This document shows, in pieces, positions 1-10,200 of a stretch of 26,831 nt of DNA. Under the pieces are notes generated by a model, which searched no databases, had not been told where the DNA came from, and saw only the letters and a list, made by a program, of their open reading frames with translations. Position numbers and translations under genes: made by a program. The DNA lies in contig CAYPHA010000067.1 of assembly GCA_964410215.1 (NCBI GenBank), positions 1 to 26,831 on the forward strand, written 5' to 3'. The stretch is from CAYPHA01 sp964410215. Its GTDB lineage: Bacteria; Calditrichota; Calditrichia; Calditrichales; CAYPHA01. Position 1 is the stretch's first letter; the number at the start of each line of letters is the position of its first letter.

Positions 1-94
1 TCCAGCTGAAGGATTGCGCAAGGAAATATACGATCAGGAAGCCGAGTATGGGGAGGAATTCAAACAGTTTTTTTTTCTGGTTGCCATTATCCAT
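1..94 (-). CDS. Membrane protein, N-terminal fragment (cut by window edge)
   Basis: An ATG at 92-94 on the minus strand, five bases after the methyltransferase stop, opens a frame that stays open to the window edge. Its first 31 residues start MDNGNQKKKLFEFLP and continue into a hydrophobic stretch ending FLIVYFLAQSFSW. A short lysine-rich head followed by a hydrophobic segment looks like a cytoplasmic N-terminus and a first membrane helix, or an uncleaved signal anchor. Tight spacing and shared direction make it the fourth gene of the operon starting at 2447. No clear Shine-Dalgarno precedes it, so translational coupling to the methyltransferase is plausible. The family cannot be recognised from this fragment. 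Confidence 0.6.
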   Translation of the reverse strand, partial: MDNGNQKKKLFEFLPILGFLIVYFLAQSFSW

Positions 95-98
95 AATG

Positions 99-845
99 TT
101 ACACCGGTTTTTTCAGGATATAAATTTGCCGGGGAGAATCAAGGGTAAACGGATCCGCATCGAATGATCCGAAAACATTGATAATCTCAAAACCAATTTC
201 TTCCAGATGGAAACATAATTCGGCGACACTATAATCCCTGGTATGGAACATGCGTTTGATACGTTTTCCTTCCGGCGTTATGATGATGCGTTCTGCGGTA
301 ATCATTCCGGACAACGCATTATGATGGTACTGCTCCAGAACAATATGCTGGTCAGAGGTAATGAACCAGTCTTTTTCTTTTCCTTTTTTTAAAAATGCCC
401 CCGGATTGTAATAATCGATTACAAAAAAACCTTCCCGATGCAGTGCCTGATAAATCCGATTCAAAATTTTCAGATTTTTTTTATCGCCAAAATAAAACAT
501 GGAAGAAAACAGGCTGAAAATCAGGTCATAAGCGTCGGCTTCCCTGAATTTACGCATATTTTCCTGTACAAAAATCGGCGCCACGGCCAATTCAGCCGCT
601 TTGTTCCTGGCCATATCCAGGTAAAGCGTGCTCAGATCGAGACCGGTCAATTTCTTATAACCCCGCCGCGCAAATTCTATCACATGCCTGCCGTGTCCGC
701 AGGCAAAATCGAGTATCTGCTGGTCTTTTCGAATCCCGGTTTGCGAGATTATAAAATCCACTTCTTTGCGTGTTTGTTCATCACCTGTGAGCGAATCAAT
801 GGATTTCAGATAATATTCGTCAAAAAATTCTTCAGTCCAGTGCAT
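99..845 (-). CDS. Class I SAM-dependent methyltransferase
   Basis: 248 residues. A Rossmann-type methyltransferase core is visible: motif I ILDFACGHGRHV near residue 44 (SAM-binding glycine loop), GLDLS about 20 residues later (acidic residue at the end of strand 2, expected to contact the SAM ribose), then DLIFSLFSSMFYF in the position of motif IV. The N-terminal segment MHWTEEFFDEYY is typical of small cytosolic methyltransferases of the Methyltransf_11/25 type. The substrate cannot be told. The start has a good Shine-Dalgarno (GAGG, five bases before ATG). The gene lies 12 nt after the AI-2E gene stop and four bases before the next start, so it is in the middle of an operon. Family assignment is secure; function is not. 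Confidence 0.85.
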   Translation of the reverse strand: MHWTEEFFDEYYLKSIDSLTGDEQTRKEVDFIISQTGIRKDQQILDFACGHGRHVIEFARRGYKKLTGLDLSTLYLDMARNKAAELAVAPIFVQENMRKFREADAYDLIFSLFSSMFYFGDKKNLKILNRIYQALHREGFFVIDYYNPGAFLKKGKEKDWFITSDQHIVLEQYHHNALSGMITAERIIITPEGKRIKRMFHTRDYSVAELCFHLEEIGFEIINVFGSFDADPFTLDSPRQIYILKKPV

Positions 846-857
846 CTTTTCCTCAGG

Positions 858-1904
858 CTAAGATTGATTGACAGGCCGGTATTTCTGGTAACTGTTATAG
901 AGTTCCTGTGCGATCACCTTCAGGATACCGGCAGCCGGTACAGCCAGGAGCATCCCCAGGATTCCGAAAAACTGTCCACCAATAATGACAGCAAAAATAA
1001 TTACAAGCGGATGGAGATTCACACTCCGTGCCACCACAAGGGGCTGAATCAGTACATTATCCATAAGCTGTATGATCAGGAAGGCTACGATAACCATCAG
1101 AACCTGGTTTCCGCTCCCACCGCTCATCAGGACGACAAACACAGCGGCAACCGCCCCGCTGAACGGCCCGACATAGGGGATCATGTTTGTTAGGCCGGCA
1201 AAAATGCCCACCATGATATAATATTTCACATCCAGGGACCACATGGCCACAATAGCCAGCAGCCCGACAATCGTTGCATCAAAAAACTGGCCCCTCAGAA
1301 AGCCTCCCAGTTGTGTATCAATTTTGAACAACATGTTCAATGTCATTTCAAAATAGCGGTTCGGGATCAGACTTACAAATGCCCGTTTCATGGCCGGGCC
1401 GTCTTTCAGGAAAAAAAAGACGGCAAATGGAATGATTATCAATGTGGTCACAACGGAAACCATATCCAGCAATATTGTAAAAATAGAAGTAGACAGGGTT
1501 GAGATCAATTCGGACAAACGCGACTTCAGGTCGATACTGCCCTCTCCGAACATGGGCAGGTATTTCTGCAGAATATCCTCGACCTTTCCGATAAATGCCG
1601 TTGCGGTTCCTGAGTTGATAGAACTCTGAATATTGGACAATTCATTAATAAGCGGCGGTATCAAAAAATAAAAGATACCGAAAAACAAGGTTGCAATGAA
1701 TAAAAAAATGATGACCGTAGCCTGCAACCGGCTGAGTCCGCGGTATTCAAGGTAACTGGCCACCGGATCAAGGATATACGAAAACAGGAGGGAAATAATC
1801 AGCAGGGTCATTGTTGATCGTATCTTGAACATGAACCAGATAGTGACAGCAAGCAGGACGGATACAATGACAATTTTCAGGAATCTGCTCAGCGTGTGGT
1901 CCAT
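858..1904 (-). CDS. AI-2E/PerM family transporter-like membrane protein
   Basis: 348 residues, the normal length for the AI-2E transporter (PerM/TqsA/UPF0118) family. About eight hydrophobic helices are visible: a pair at residues 10-55, one near 62-85, a long amphipathic middle region (about 90-140), then five more. Family signatures include the FFFLKDGPAMKRAF segment after helix 4 and GLTNMIPYVGPFSG near residue 240. It should be an inner-membrane protein. Members have been linked to export of autoinducer-2 or other small molecules and to Na+/H+ antiport, so the substrate is uncertain. Its ATG directly follows the stop of the cyclic-nucleotide-binding gene (TAG then ATG), which implies translational coupling and a possible functional link. 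Confidence 0.9.
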   Translation of the reverse strand: MDHTLSRFLKIVIVSVLLAVTIWFMFKIRSTMTLLIISLLFSYILDPVASYLEYRGLSRLQATVIIFLFIATLFFGIFYFLIPPLINELSNIQSSINSGTATAFIGKVEDILQKYLPMFGEGSIDLKSRLSELISTLSTSIFTILLDMVSVVTTLIIIPFAVFFFLKDGPAMKRAFVSLIPNRYFEMTLNMLFKIDTQLGGFLRGQFFDATIVGLLAIVAMWSLDVKYYIMVGIFAGLTNMIPYVGPFSGAVAAVFVVLMSGGSGNQVLMVIVAFLIIQLMDNVLIQPLVVARSVNLHPLVIIFAVIIGGQFFGILGMLLAVPAAGILKVIAQELYNSYQKYRPVNQS

Positions 1905-2447
1905 CTATGATACCTCTCCGGTACCGGCCAATTCCTTTTCCAGGCGATTGAGTTTCTGTTTGAGCTCCTTGTTTTCTATGGAAGAAATCCGAAGCCGTTC
2001 TGAAACCATCTGTGCCAGGCGGAATAGAATTTTGTTGCCAATTTTAGGATGGGTTTCCATCAGATTGAACAGATCCGGCCTGAAAAAGCCGAGGAGGGTG
2101 GAAGGTGATTTTGCAACCGCACTCGCCGTCCGCAATCCTTCCAGTATGACGGCCATTTCACCAAAAAAGTCGCCTGTAGACAGCACGGCAAGTACTTTCT
2201 TGTCTTTTCCCAGGAGAATCTGTATCTGCCCCGATTCAATAATATACATCCCGACACCATGCTCATTTTCGCTGAAGACAACCTCGTCTTCCTTGTACGT
2301 TCGCCTGTGAAGGATGCGTTCAACAGCCTTCAATTCCTTTCCACTCAAATCCTGGAAAATAGGCGTTCGCCTGAGAAAGGCATAAATCGAATCTTGCTGT
2401 TTTTCTTTCTTTTTGAATATATTCGACCAGTATGTGTCTTCCTGCAT
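1905..2447 (-). CDS. Cyclic nucleotide-binding domain protein (Crp-like domain, no DNA-binding domain)
   Basis: 180 residues. Residues about 28-145 form a Crp/cNMP-binding beta-barrel: IFQDLSGKELKAVERIL at the entry, the glycine-rich GMYIIESGQIQIL turn, and a phosphate-binding cassette GDFFGEMAVILEGLRTASA. The cassette keeps the FGE glutamate and an arginine in the R-T-A position, so nucleotide binding is plausible. The C-terminal 35 residues (SERLRISSIENKELKQKLNRLEKEL) look like a coiled coil. There is no helix-turn-helix, so it is not a Crp-type transcription factor; it may dimerise and control a partner. First gene of a minus-strand operon, with AAGGAG four bases before ATG and a promoter at 2477-2505. 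The AI-2E-type gene follows immediately and is a candidate partner. Confidence 0.88.
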   Translation of the reverse strand: MQEDTYWSNIFKKKEKQQDSIYAFLRRTPIFQDLSGKELKAVERILHRRTYKEDEVVFSENEHGVGMYIIESGQIQILLGKDKKVLAVLSTGDFFGEMAVILEGLRTASAVAKSPSTLLGFFRPDLFNLMETHPKIGNKILFRLAQMVSERLRISSIENKELKQKLNRLEKELAGTGEVS

Positions 2448-2476
2448 ACAACTCCTTTATTTACAATGAGTGATCA

Positions 2477-2505
2477 AATATAAACTCTGCGTATATCATT
2501 GGCAA
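2477..2505 (-). promoter_or_regulatory. Sigma70-type promoter for the cNMP-binding/AI-2E/methyltransferase operon
   Basis: On the minus strand, TTGCCA (2500-2505) and TATATT (2477-2482) are separated by exactly 17 bases. Each hexamer matches the consensus at five of six positions. Transcription would start around 2470, about 23 nt before the ATG at 2447, leaving room for the AAGGAG ribosome site. Confidence 0.65.
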
Positions 2506-2522
2506 GATTTTGAAGCACCATT

Positions 2523-5500
2523 TCATGCCGTTGTGACATTATCGAGAATATCCCGCACTTTTTGAGCCAGATCCTGGATGGAATAGGGTTTATGTATAAA
2601 ATGGGTCAGCGGATCGAATGACTCGTTCTGTAATGTGTGCGTATCGCTATAGCCGGATGTAAGCAGAATATTCATTTCGGGATAATCTTCCCTGACCTTC
2701 CTGGATAATTCTTTACCGCCCAGTTCGGGCATTACGACATCCGAAATAATGAGATCGCATAGCCGGGCGTTTTCCGATAATATATTCAAGGCTTCCAACC
2801 CGTTCCCGGCCTCAATAATCGTATATCCGAAGGATTCCAATGCCGATTTTGCAAACGAACGTACTTTCGGGTCATCCTCGACGAGCAGAAGCTTTTCATT
2901 GCCGGTTTTAATTATGGAGTGTTTTATTTTGGCCGACTGATATGCCTTTTCCACATTCGATACAGGCCAGTAAATTTTAAAGACCGTACCCTGACGGGGC
3001 TCACTGTACACGTAAATACTGCCATCATTCTGCTTGATAATGCCGAAAACGGTCGTAAGACCTAATCCGGTACCCCGGCCCATTTCTTTTGTTGTGAAAA
3101 ACGGATCAAAAATCTTGTTCCGTATCTTTTCATCCATACCGATACCGGTATCGCTGATTTTAATCACCACATGCGGTCCGATTTTACTGTCCCTGTGTGT
3201 ATGAATATAACTTTCATCAAAATATATCGACTCGGTTTCTATTATAATGCGCTTGTCAGATTCAGGATCCTGGTTTTCATTTATGGCATCACGGGCATTA
3301 ATGACAAGGTTCATCAGAATCTGTTCCAACTGACTGGGATCCGCTTTGATCAATGGTATTCCCGCTGCCAGCAAGGTATCCATCTGAATATTTTCACCAA
3401 TCAGACGCCGCAGCATTTTTTCAAGATCCCTGATGAGATCATTAATATTTATAATTTTCGGTTCAATCATCTGTTTGCGGCTGAATGCCAGTAATTGACG
3501 GATGAGATCGCTGGCCCTTTCCCCGCTTCTTACAATTTCCTCCAGATCCCTCCTGACGGAATCATTTTCGCCAATCCTTAACAGAGCCAGCTCCGCATGA
3601 CCGTTTATCACCGTGAGAATATTGTTAAAATCATGCGCCACACCACCGGCCAGTTGCCCGATGGCCTCCAGTTTCTGTGTTTGTCGGACCTGTTCTTCCA
3701 GGTGTTTCCGCTCAGAAATATCGCGTATAAAAACAAGATCTGCCATCTCACCCTGATACTGTATGAGGCCGGCATTGACTTCCACAATAACTTCTTCTTC
3801 ATCCCTGTTAACTAATACCGTTTCATAAGTTGATTCAACATCCTTTCCTTCAACACGGTCTTTATAGCGTTGTTTCAGTACCGGAATTTCTTCCGGTTTT
3901 AAATACCTGATAAAAATTGTATTCAGAATTTCCTCAGGTTTATATCCTACCATGTCAGCCAGACGTGAGTTGAGAAATTTTACTCTCATATTTTGTAAAA
4001 TTAATATGCCATCCTGCGCCCTCTCAACAAAGGTCCTGTATTTTTCTTCGCTTTCGCGTAAGGCTTGCTGGACCATTTTCTGTTCAGTGATATCCTGGAC
4101 AAGTCCGTCATACGAGACGATTTTCCCATTGGCATTCGTCACGGCTACTGCTGTTATGGAACAGTAAACATGTTTTCCATTTTTCTGCTGCAAGAGCAGC
4201 TCTTCATTTTTAACATAACCATCACGCGCAATTTTATTATTGAAACGCTGCCTTTCCTCCGGATATACATACAACTTCTTTACATTTATACCCATCAGGT
4301 CCGATTTACTGCGGTATCCGAATATCTTTACAAGTGCCGGATTGACCTCGATAAAGCGTCCCTCTTCGTCCGGGGTACTTCTGTATATTCCCGCATTCAG
4401 ATTCTCGGTGAGTGTCCTGTATTTTTCTTCACTGACAATCAGAGATTCCTCTGCCCGCTGCCGTTCCTGAATTTCCCTGTTCAGTGCAACATTGATACCC
4501 TGCAATTGAACATTACGCTGCTTAAAACCGTGCATGCGAATCTTATATACCGAAAATGTAATGGTCAAAATCAGCAGGGCAACCATCCCCCGGAACCAGA
4601 GCCTCTCCCAAAACGGCGGTGCGACATAGATGGTTACTGCAATACCCTGTTCATTCCAGATACCGTCAGAATTCGATGCTTTGACCCGAAATACGTACTT
4701 ACCTCCCTGGAGGTGCGTATAACTGGCAAAACGATGGTTGGCATCACAATTTGTCCAGGTGTCTTCCAGGCCTTCCAGCATATAGGCATACTGGTTTTTT
4801 GTGGGATTACTGAAATCGAGCGCAGCAAATTCAAAGGAAAGCGAGTGATGCGTATAACTCAATTCGATACGTTCATCTTCTGATAACCAGGGATTATTCA
4901 ATAACTGACTAAACGTGTCTACAGGCCTGTTCTGAACTTTGAAATCCGTAACAACAATGGGCGGCGGATGCGGATTGAGAACAACATCGCCGGGCTTGAA
5001 AAGCGTAAAACCATCAACCCCGCCGAAAAGGAATTCCCCGGCTTCTGTCTCATGATATGCCCCGAAATTGAACTCACTCCCCGGCAGTCCGTCCAGCACA
5101 TTATAATTGTTAAACGCATCATGAACAGAAGAACCAGCCGGCATACCGGTTATATAATTAAATTTTGACAGTCCCTTATTTGTACTTATCCACAAATTAT
5201 GCCCTTCATCCTCGAGAATTCCATAAACGACATTATTCGGCAGACCATGGATTTCTTTATAATGCGTGAACATTCCGCTCTGACGGTGGAGCCGGTTCAA
5301 ACCGCCTCCGAATGTCCCGCACCAGATGGTACCCTGTGTATCCTCATAAATGGAATAGACAAAGTTAGAACTGATACTCTTCTGATTGGATGGATCTGTT
5401 TGATATACAATATTTGTATTGTTCTTCAGATCGATTTTATTCAATCCGCCGCCATAGGTTCCAATCCAGATATCACCGCTCCGATCCTCCATTATGGCAC

Positions 5501-7037
5501 GTATCTTATCCGCGGATATCGTAACCCTTGATCCCGGCCTGGTGGAAAAATGATCGTAGTCTCCGGATTCCGGATTAATACGGTAGGCTCCATTTCCATC
5601 TGTTGCTGCCCAAATGTGCCCTTCCTGATCTTTCAGGAGACCCAATATGATATTTCCTTCAAACGGATCGGCACGCGTAAAAATATCACCGTATGTTTCA
5701 TGGGAATACGTATCTGTATGCATTCTGGAGAGCCCCGCATAGGAACCAATCCACAGATGTTTTCCGTCGAGCAGAATCGCCCTTATCCGGCTCTGTTCAC
5801 TTACCGGCTCATTTACCAGAAAATGATTAAATATACCTTTTTTTCGGTCAAAGCGGTTCAGTCCATTATCCGTTCCTATCCATAATACGGTACTGTCCAT
5901 GCTTTCGAAAGTATAAACCAGCTCATGGCTGATCGTATTATCTCTTGAATTGCCGGGTTTGAAGGAGATAAACACCTGCTTACGGACATCGAGCTTATTA
6001 ATACCGCCCGTATATGTGCCGATCCAGAGAATACCGCTCCGATCTTCATGAATGGAAAGAATATGATCACTGCTCAGTGTGGTAAGATTTGTGGCGCGAT
6101 ACCGGTATACATCAAACCGTGATTTCTCTTTATCAAAGCGGCACAATCCGTCATTCGTTCCGATCCATAAACGACTATTTGAATCCTGGTAAATGGCATT
6201 CACATGATTATCCGGCAAACTGTGAAGGTTAGAAGGATTATGTCGAAAGCGGATGAACGCATCATCCACAGGATTGTAAGAGATCAGCCCGTTGACGGTT
6301 CCGAACCACAACAGCCCGTGATTATCCTGAAAAATGGCGGTTATTTTCCGGTCTTTTAATATGGGAACATAGACAGGGGAGAAATCATCCGTACGTTTGT
6401 TATAATAACATACACCCTGATCCGTTCCTATCCAGAGCGTATCACCACGGTCTCTGTATATGGACACGATACTATTATCAGGGAGCCCTCTGCCCTGCTC
6501 CTTTGTATATCTTATAAACGTTGTATCTTTCAGGGATAGCCGGTTCAGACCGTCGGACGTTCCCACCCAGATGGTCTGAGCGTCAGCGACGAAAAGGCTT
6601 TGTATATAATTATCACTGAGTGATAACGAATCATCCGGGGAATGTTTATATGCTATAAACCGGTTACCTGCCCTATTAAAACAATTTAGGCCGTCATCCG
6701 TTCCTATCCAGATGCATTTCGAGCTGTCCTGGGCCAGTGCACGGATTCGGTTATTGGAAAGTGTTCCCGGTTGAAATGGATTATCTCTGAATACGGTAAA
6801 CCTATAACCATCAAACCGGTTCAGTCCATCCATGCTGCCAAACCACAAAAAACCCCGATGATCCTGCAAAATAGTGTAAATACTGACCTGTGAGAGCCCT
6901 TCATCAATCGAGATCCGTTCGAATGACAATGCGTTTCCCGGCGTCACCCCGTATGGCTCAGATGCAACATGATTGATTGAAACAGATGACAGAATCAGGA
7001 TAGTAATAATGTTTCGAATACCGATAACGACTTTCAT
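2523..7037 (-). CDS. Hybrid sensor histidine kinase: two-component-type beta-propeller, Y_Y_Y, PAS-PAS, HisKA, HATPase, receiver
   Basis: 1504 residues. A signal peptide or anchor (residues 1-26) is followed by fourteen Reg_prop-type blades (about 40-690), each with a variant of LWIGTxxGLNRF, enough for two seven-bladed propellers. Next come a Y_Y_Y domain (about 745-808) and one membrane helix (about 814-835). Two PAS domains follow (about 869-986 and 998-1115), then HisKA with H1135 in GGVAHDFNN, and a HATPase with an N-box near 1243 and GRGTGLGL near 1323. The C-terminal receiver has its phosphoacceptor at D1433 (SDVVMPELGG). This is the Bacteroidetes-style hybrid two-component layout, but the protein ends after the receiver with no AraC or other output domain, so its phosphate must pass to another protein. 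It is divergent from a kinase/NtrC pair starting at 7242. Signals in this family are often extracellular glycans; here the ligand is unknown. Confidence 0.93.
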   Translation of the reverse strand: MKVVIGIRNIITILILSSVSINHVASEPYGVTPGNALSFERISIDEGLSQVSIYTILQDHRGFLWFGSMDGLNRFDGYRFTVFRDNPFQPGTLSNNRIRALAQDSSKCIWIGTDDGLNCFNRAGNRFIAYKHSPDDSLSLSDNYIQSLFVADAQTIWVGTSDGLNRLSLKDTTFIRYTKEQGRGLPDNSIVSIYRDRGDTLWIGTDQGVCYYNKRTDDFSPVYVPILKDRKITAIFQDNHGLLWFGTVNGLISYNPVDDAFIRFRHNPSNLHSLPDNHVNAIYQDSNSRLWIGTNDGLCRFDKEKSRFDVYRYRATNLTTLSSDHILSIHEDRSGILWIGTYTGGINKLDVRKQVFISFKPGNSRDNTISHELVYTFESMDSTVLWIGTDNGLNRFDRKKGIFNHFLVNEPVSEQSRIRAILLDGKHLWIGSYAGLSRMHTDTYSHETYGDIFTRADPFEGNIILGLLKDQEGHIWAATDGNGAYRINPESGDYDHFSTRPGSRVTISADKIRAIMEDRSGDIWIGTYGGGLNKIDLKNNTNIVYQTDPSNQKSISSNFVYSIYEDTQGTIWCGTFGGGLNRLHRQSGMFTHYKEIHGLPNNVVYGILEDEGHNLWISTNKGLSKFNYITGMPAGSSVHDAFNNYNVLDGLPGSEFNFGAYHETEAGEFLFGGVDGFTLFKPGDVVLNPHPPPIVVTDFKVQNRPVDTFSQLLNNPWLSEDERIELSYTHHSLSFEFAALDFSNPTKNQYAYMLEGLEDTWTNCDANHRFASYTHLQGGKYVFRVKASNSDGIWNEQGIAVTIYVAPPFWERLWFRGMVALLILTITFSVYKIRMHGFKQRNVQLQGINVALNREIQERQRAEESLIVSEEKYRTLTENLNAGIYRSTPDEEGRFIEVNPALVKIFGYRSKSDLMGINVKKLYVYPEERQRFNNKIARDGYVKNEELLLQQKNGKHVYCSITAVAVTNANGKIVSYDGLVQDITEQKMVQQALRESEEKYRTFVERAQDGILILQNMRVKFLNSRLADMVGYKPEEILNTIFIRYLKPEEIPVLKQRYKDRVEGKDVESTYETVLVNRDEEEVIVEVNAGLIQYQGEMADLVFIRDISERKHLEEQVRQTQKLEAIGQLAGGVAHDFNNILTVINGHAELALLRIGENDSVRRDLEEIVRSGERASDLIRQLLAFSRKQMIEPKIININDLIRDLEKMLRRLIGENIQMDTLLAAGIPLIKADPSQLEQILMNLVINARDAINENQDPESDKRIIIETESIYFDESYIHTHRDSKIGPHVVIKISDTGIGMDEKIRNKIFDPFFTTKEMGRGTGLGLTTVFGIIKQNDGSIYVYSEPRQGTVFKIYWPVSNVEKAYQSAKIKHSIIKTGNEKLLLVEDDPKVRSFAKSALESFGYTIIEAGNGLEALNILSENARLCDLIISDVVMPELGGKELSRKVREDYPEMNILLTSGYSDTHTLQNESFDPLTHFIHKPYSIQDLAQKVRDILDNVTTA

Positions 7038-7199
7038 ATTGTGCTTGTTACTATTAAAAACAATTTCATTTTGATATATTATCGAAATTTTTAATAAAAA
7101 GCTTAATTTTGAATCTGCCTTTTATAGCCTGACAGGAGAAATATTACAGTTTTAATGATCATAATAAAATACATCCTGGAATTGGATTGTGGAAGCTTT

Positions 7200-7222
7200 T
7201 AGTGTAAATTCGGTTAACACTA
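7200..7222. promoter_or_regulatory. Small inverted repeat upstream of the ASPIC-kinase gene (possible operator)
   Basis: TAGTGT (7200-7205) and ACACTA (7217-7222) form a six-base inverted repeat with an 11-base spacer, placing the half-sites about 17 bases apart. It ends 19 bases before the kinase ATG. A weak promoter-like pair (TTGGAT, 17 bases, TAAATT) overlaps it. Six-base repeats arise by chance, so this is tentative. The rest of the 204-base divergent gap (7038-7241) is AT-rich and shows no clear sigma54 site. Confidence 0.25.
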
Positions 7223-7241
7223 TTAATGCAACAGAAAAATT

Positions 7242-10200
7242 ATGAAAATACATGCTGCTCTTCTCATACTTGCCCTGCATTTATTTCATGCAGCCGGACT
7301 CACCGCACAGCCGGATACGTATCCTTTTACGATGCTGCGTTCCAACCGCATTACCGGCATCATTCCCGATATTAATGACGGATACGGTGTGACATTCAGG
7401 GATTTTAACCGGGACGGTTATGCGGACATTTACCTGGTCAGTTTCCGTAATCTCAACCGTATGCTGATCAATAATGGTGGCATCATTCCTTTCATTGACC
7501 GGACAATCCAGTCCGGACTCGGTGGTTATCTCATGTCACATGGTAAAACCAACCTTGAACTGGGTGTTTCCACGGCCGACTATGATAATGACGGTCTGCC
7601 CGATGTCTTTTTGAGCGGCTGGGGTAAAACCCATCGCCTGTTTCGAAACAACGGTAACCTGAATTTTACCGACGCGACATCCAAACTTACAGCAGCCGGT
7701 TTACTCGATATCAATCAGGGCTTGTGGAGCGATGTCGATAACGACGGGCATCTCGATCTTTATATTACGGATGAACATTTCAGCAACCGCTTACTGGTTA
7801 ACCTCAAAAACGGTTTTTTCAGCGAGCGTATCTGGACCACCAGTTTTATCGATACAGCAAAAAGCCAGGGGGCCTGCAGTGCAGATTTTGACAGCGACGG
7901 AGATCAGGATATCTATGTATGCAACTGGTTCCATCACGATTATTTCCTGCTCAATAACGGAGAGGGTCTGTTCACCATGGCGGATTTGGATCTGCCGACC
8001 CTGAATCGCCCCTTCTCCAGCAACAGCGCCGGTACAGCTGATATTGACAATGACGGTGACCTCGATATCATCGTTGCCACCCGCGACAGTATCATTCATT
8101 TCTACAGAAACAACTCAGCAGATGGCGTGGCCTCGTTTACAGTAGAAACATCCCACCCCTTTTATCACTATGGTAACAGCGCCTTTGGTGTTCTCCTGGA
8201 AGACTTCAACCACGATGGCTGGGTAGACTGCTTTATCGCCGGAAAAGGCCGAAACCGGTTATATCTCAATGATGGTAAAGGTAATTTTATTACCCAGTAT
8301 GATGAAGCAAATATCGACGCCTACAGTACCGGATCTGCCGTCGCTGATTTTGACAATGACGGTGACCTGGACATCCTCGTTTCCAATAAAGACCAATACA
8401 GCCAGATATATCTGAATCCGACAAACGACAGACGTTTTCTGAAAATGCGCATCATCGGTGTCAATACAAACCGGGATGCGGTAGGTACAAAGGTATCGTT
8501 TTTCAACGGAGCGGACTCGCTCCGAACGCTGATCGGTTACAGGGAAGTCGGCGTTAACAAAGGATACCTTTCTTCCTCGGATCCGATCATCCATTTTGGT
8601 ACCGGGTCCTACAGACAGATTGATGCAGAAATTGTATTCCCCTCCGGCCAGGTGATTACAAGGACGGGGCTTGAACCCGGTAAATCGTATACATTTTATG
8701 AATACGGTCAGGTCTTACGTACGGTTTATTTTGGCATGCACAAATTGAGGTACCAGGCCAGTCAAAGGGAATTCTGGTGGAACCTGGGATTAGGCCTGCT
8801 CCTTGTTTTTATCATTGCCGCTTACCTTTCCCTCGGGTTAAGGCGTTATCTCTGGACCGCTTTTAGTGTATCCCTTCAATTATCTGTCTGGTTCATCCTG
8901 GCCTTAACAATCCTCGTGTTTCTGGGCAGTGCGGAGATTTTTTTATCACTTATGATTCTTAACGGGCTTTCCATTTTCGGTGCCTTTATTTCCATTCTTT
9001 TTTCTGAATACCAGCGGCGTCTTCGTCAAAAACGTACCCGGTTCAGAAAAATCTTGCAGAACCTGAGTGATGAGATGATAAATATCCATGAAAATGAGGC
9101 CCTGTTCAGGCAAATCGAACAGACCGTATCCGCACATGATTATATTAATAATACCATCTTTCTCATTAATAACAGTAATGTATTGGAACCGGCCATCAGC
9201 GGCAGGAAAGAAACAAAAGGCCGGCCTTTTTTATTTAACCTCTCCGGTGAAGAGAAAAAGACGCTCATGCATGAAAAAATGGTCCGCATCCGTGCCCATT
9301 CCTCTTACTTTCGAACATTTACCGAAAAATTAAATCTGAATATCCTGATACCCGTCAAACGTAAGGAAACCCTTTTCGGCGTACTGGGAATCCATATGCT
9401 GAATGCTGATAACCCGCTTAACATCAATGACCTTCAGCAGATTGCCACCATTGCCAACCAGACAGCCGTAGCGTATGAAAACAATTTGTATATCAAGGAA
9501 ACAGCCGATCTTATTCAGCAGCTCACGGAATCCAAGATCCGCAAGCAGTATGTGGAACAGCTCGAAGAAACCAACAAAGCCCTGGATGAAAAAAATATCG
9601 AGTTAACCCGGCTGTTTAATGAGTTGCAGAACAAGGAAGCACAATTGATTCATTCGGAGAAAATGGCCTCTCTCGGCCAGTTGGTCGCCGGAATCTCGCA
9701 TGAATTAAACAACCCGATCAGCTTTATTTACGCGAATATGAAAGTATTGAAGGATGATATCGAAGAACTGGACGACATTTTAACCACCCTGCCGGATTCC
9801 GTAAACGGCTCCCTGCGAAATCAGCTTCATGAACTGCTTGCAGACTTTCGATCCATTATTGACGACAGCAGTAACGGCAGCCGCACGGTTAAGGAAATCG
9901 TTCAGAATCTGCGCAGTTTTTCCAGGCTGGACCAGGCCGAATGGAAAGACGCCCACATCGTGCCCGGCATTGAAAGCAGCCTGAAAATACTGAAACATCA
10001 GATACCGGAACGAATAGAGGTGCTTACCGATTTTAAAGCGGATCCGCTCCTTTACTGCAATCCGGGGCAGTTGAATCAGGTATTCGTCAACCTGATATCT
10101 AACGCCATACAGGCAATCGAAGACAAAGGCACAATAAGAATTACAACAGAAACCGGCGAGACTGTCCTTAAAGTGCACATCGAAGACAGCGGCAAAGGCA

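Noticed and set aside
438..1193. 251-residue plus-strand open frame
   Set aside because: It lies antisense to the methyltransferase and AI-2E genes, has no domain or ribosome site, and reads as the low-complexity shadow of the real genes.
4065..4883. 272-residue plus-strand open frame inside the propeller kinase
   Set aside because: Entirely antisense to PAS and Y_Y_Y regions of a convincing kinase, with no recognisable motif.
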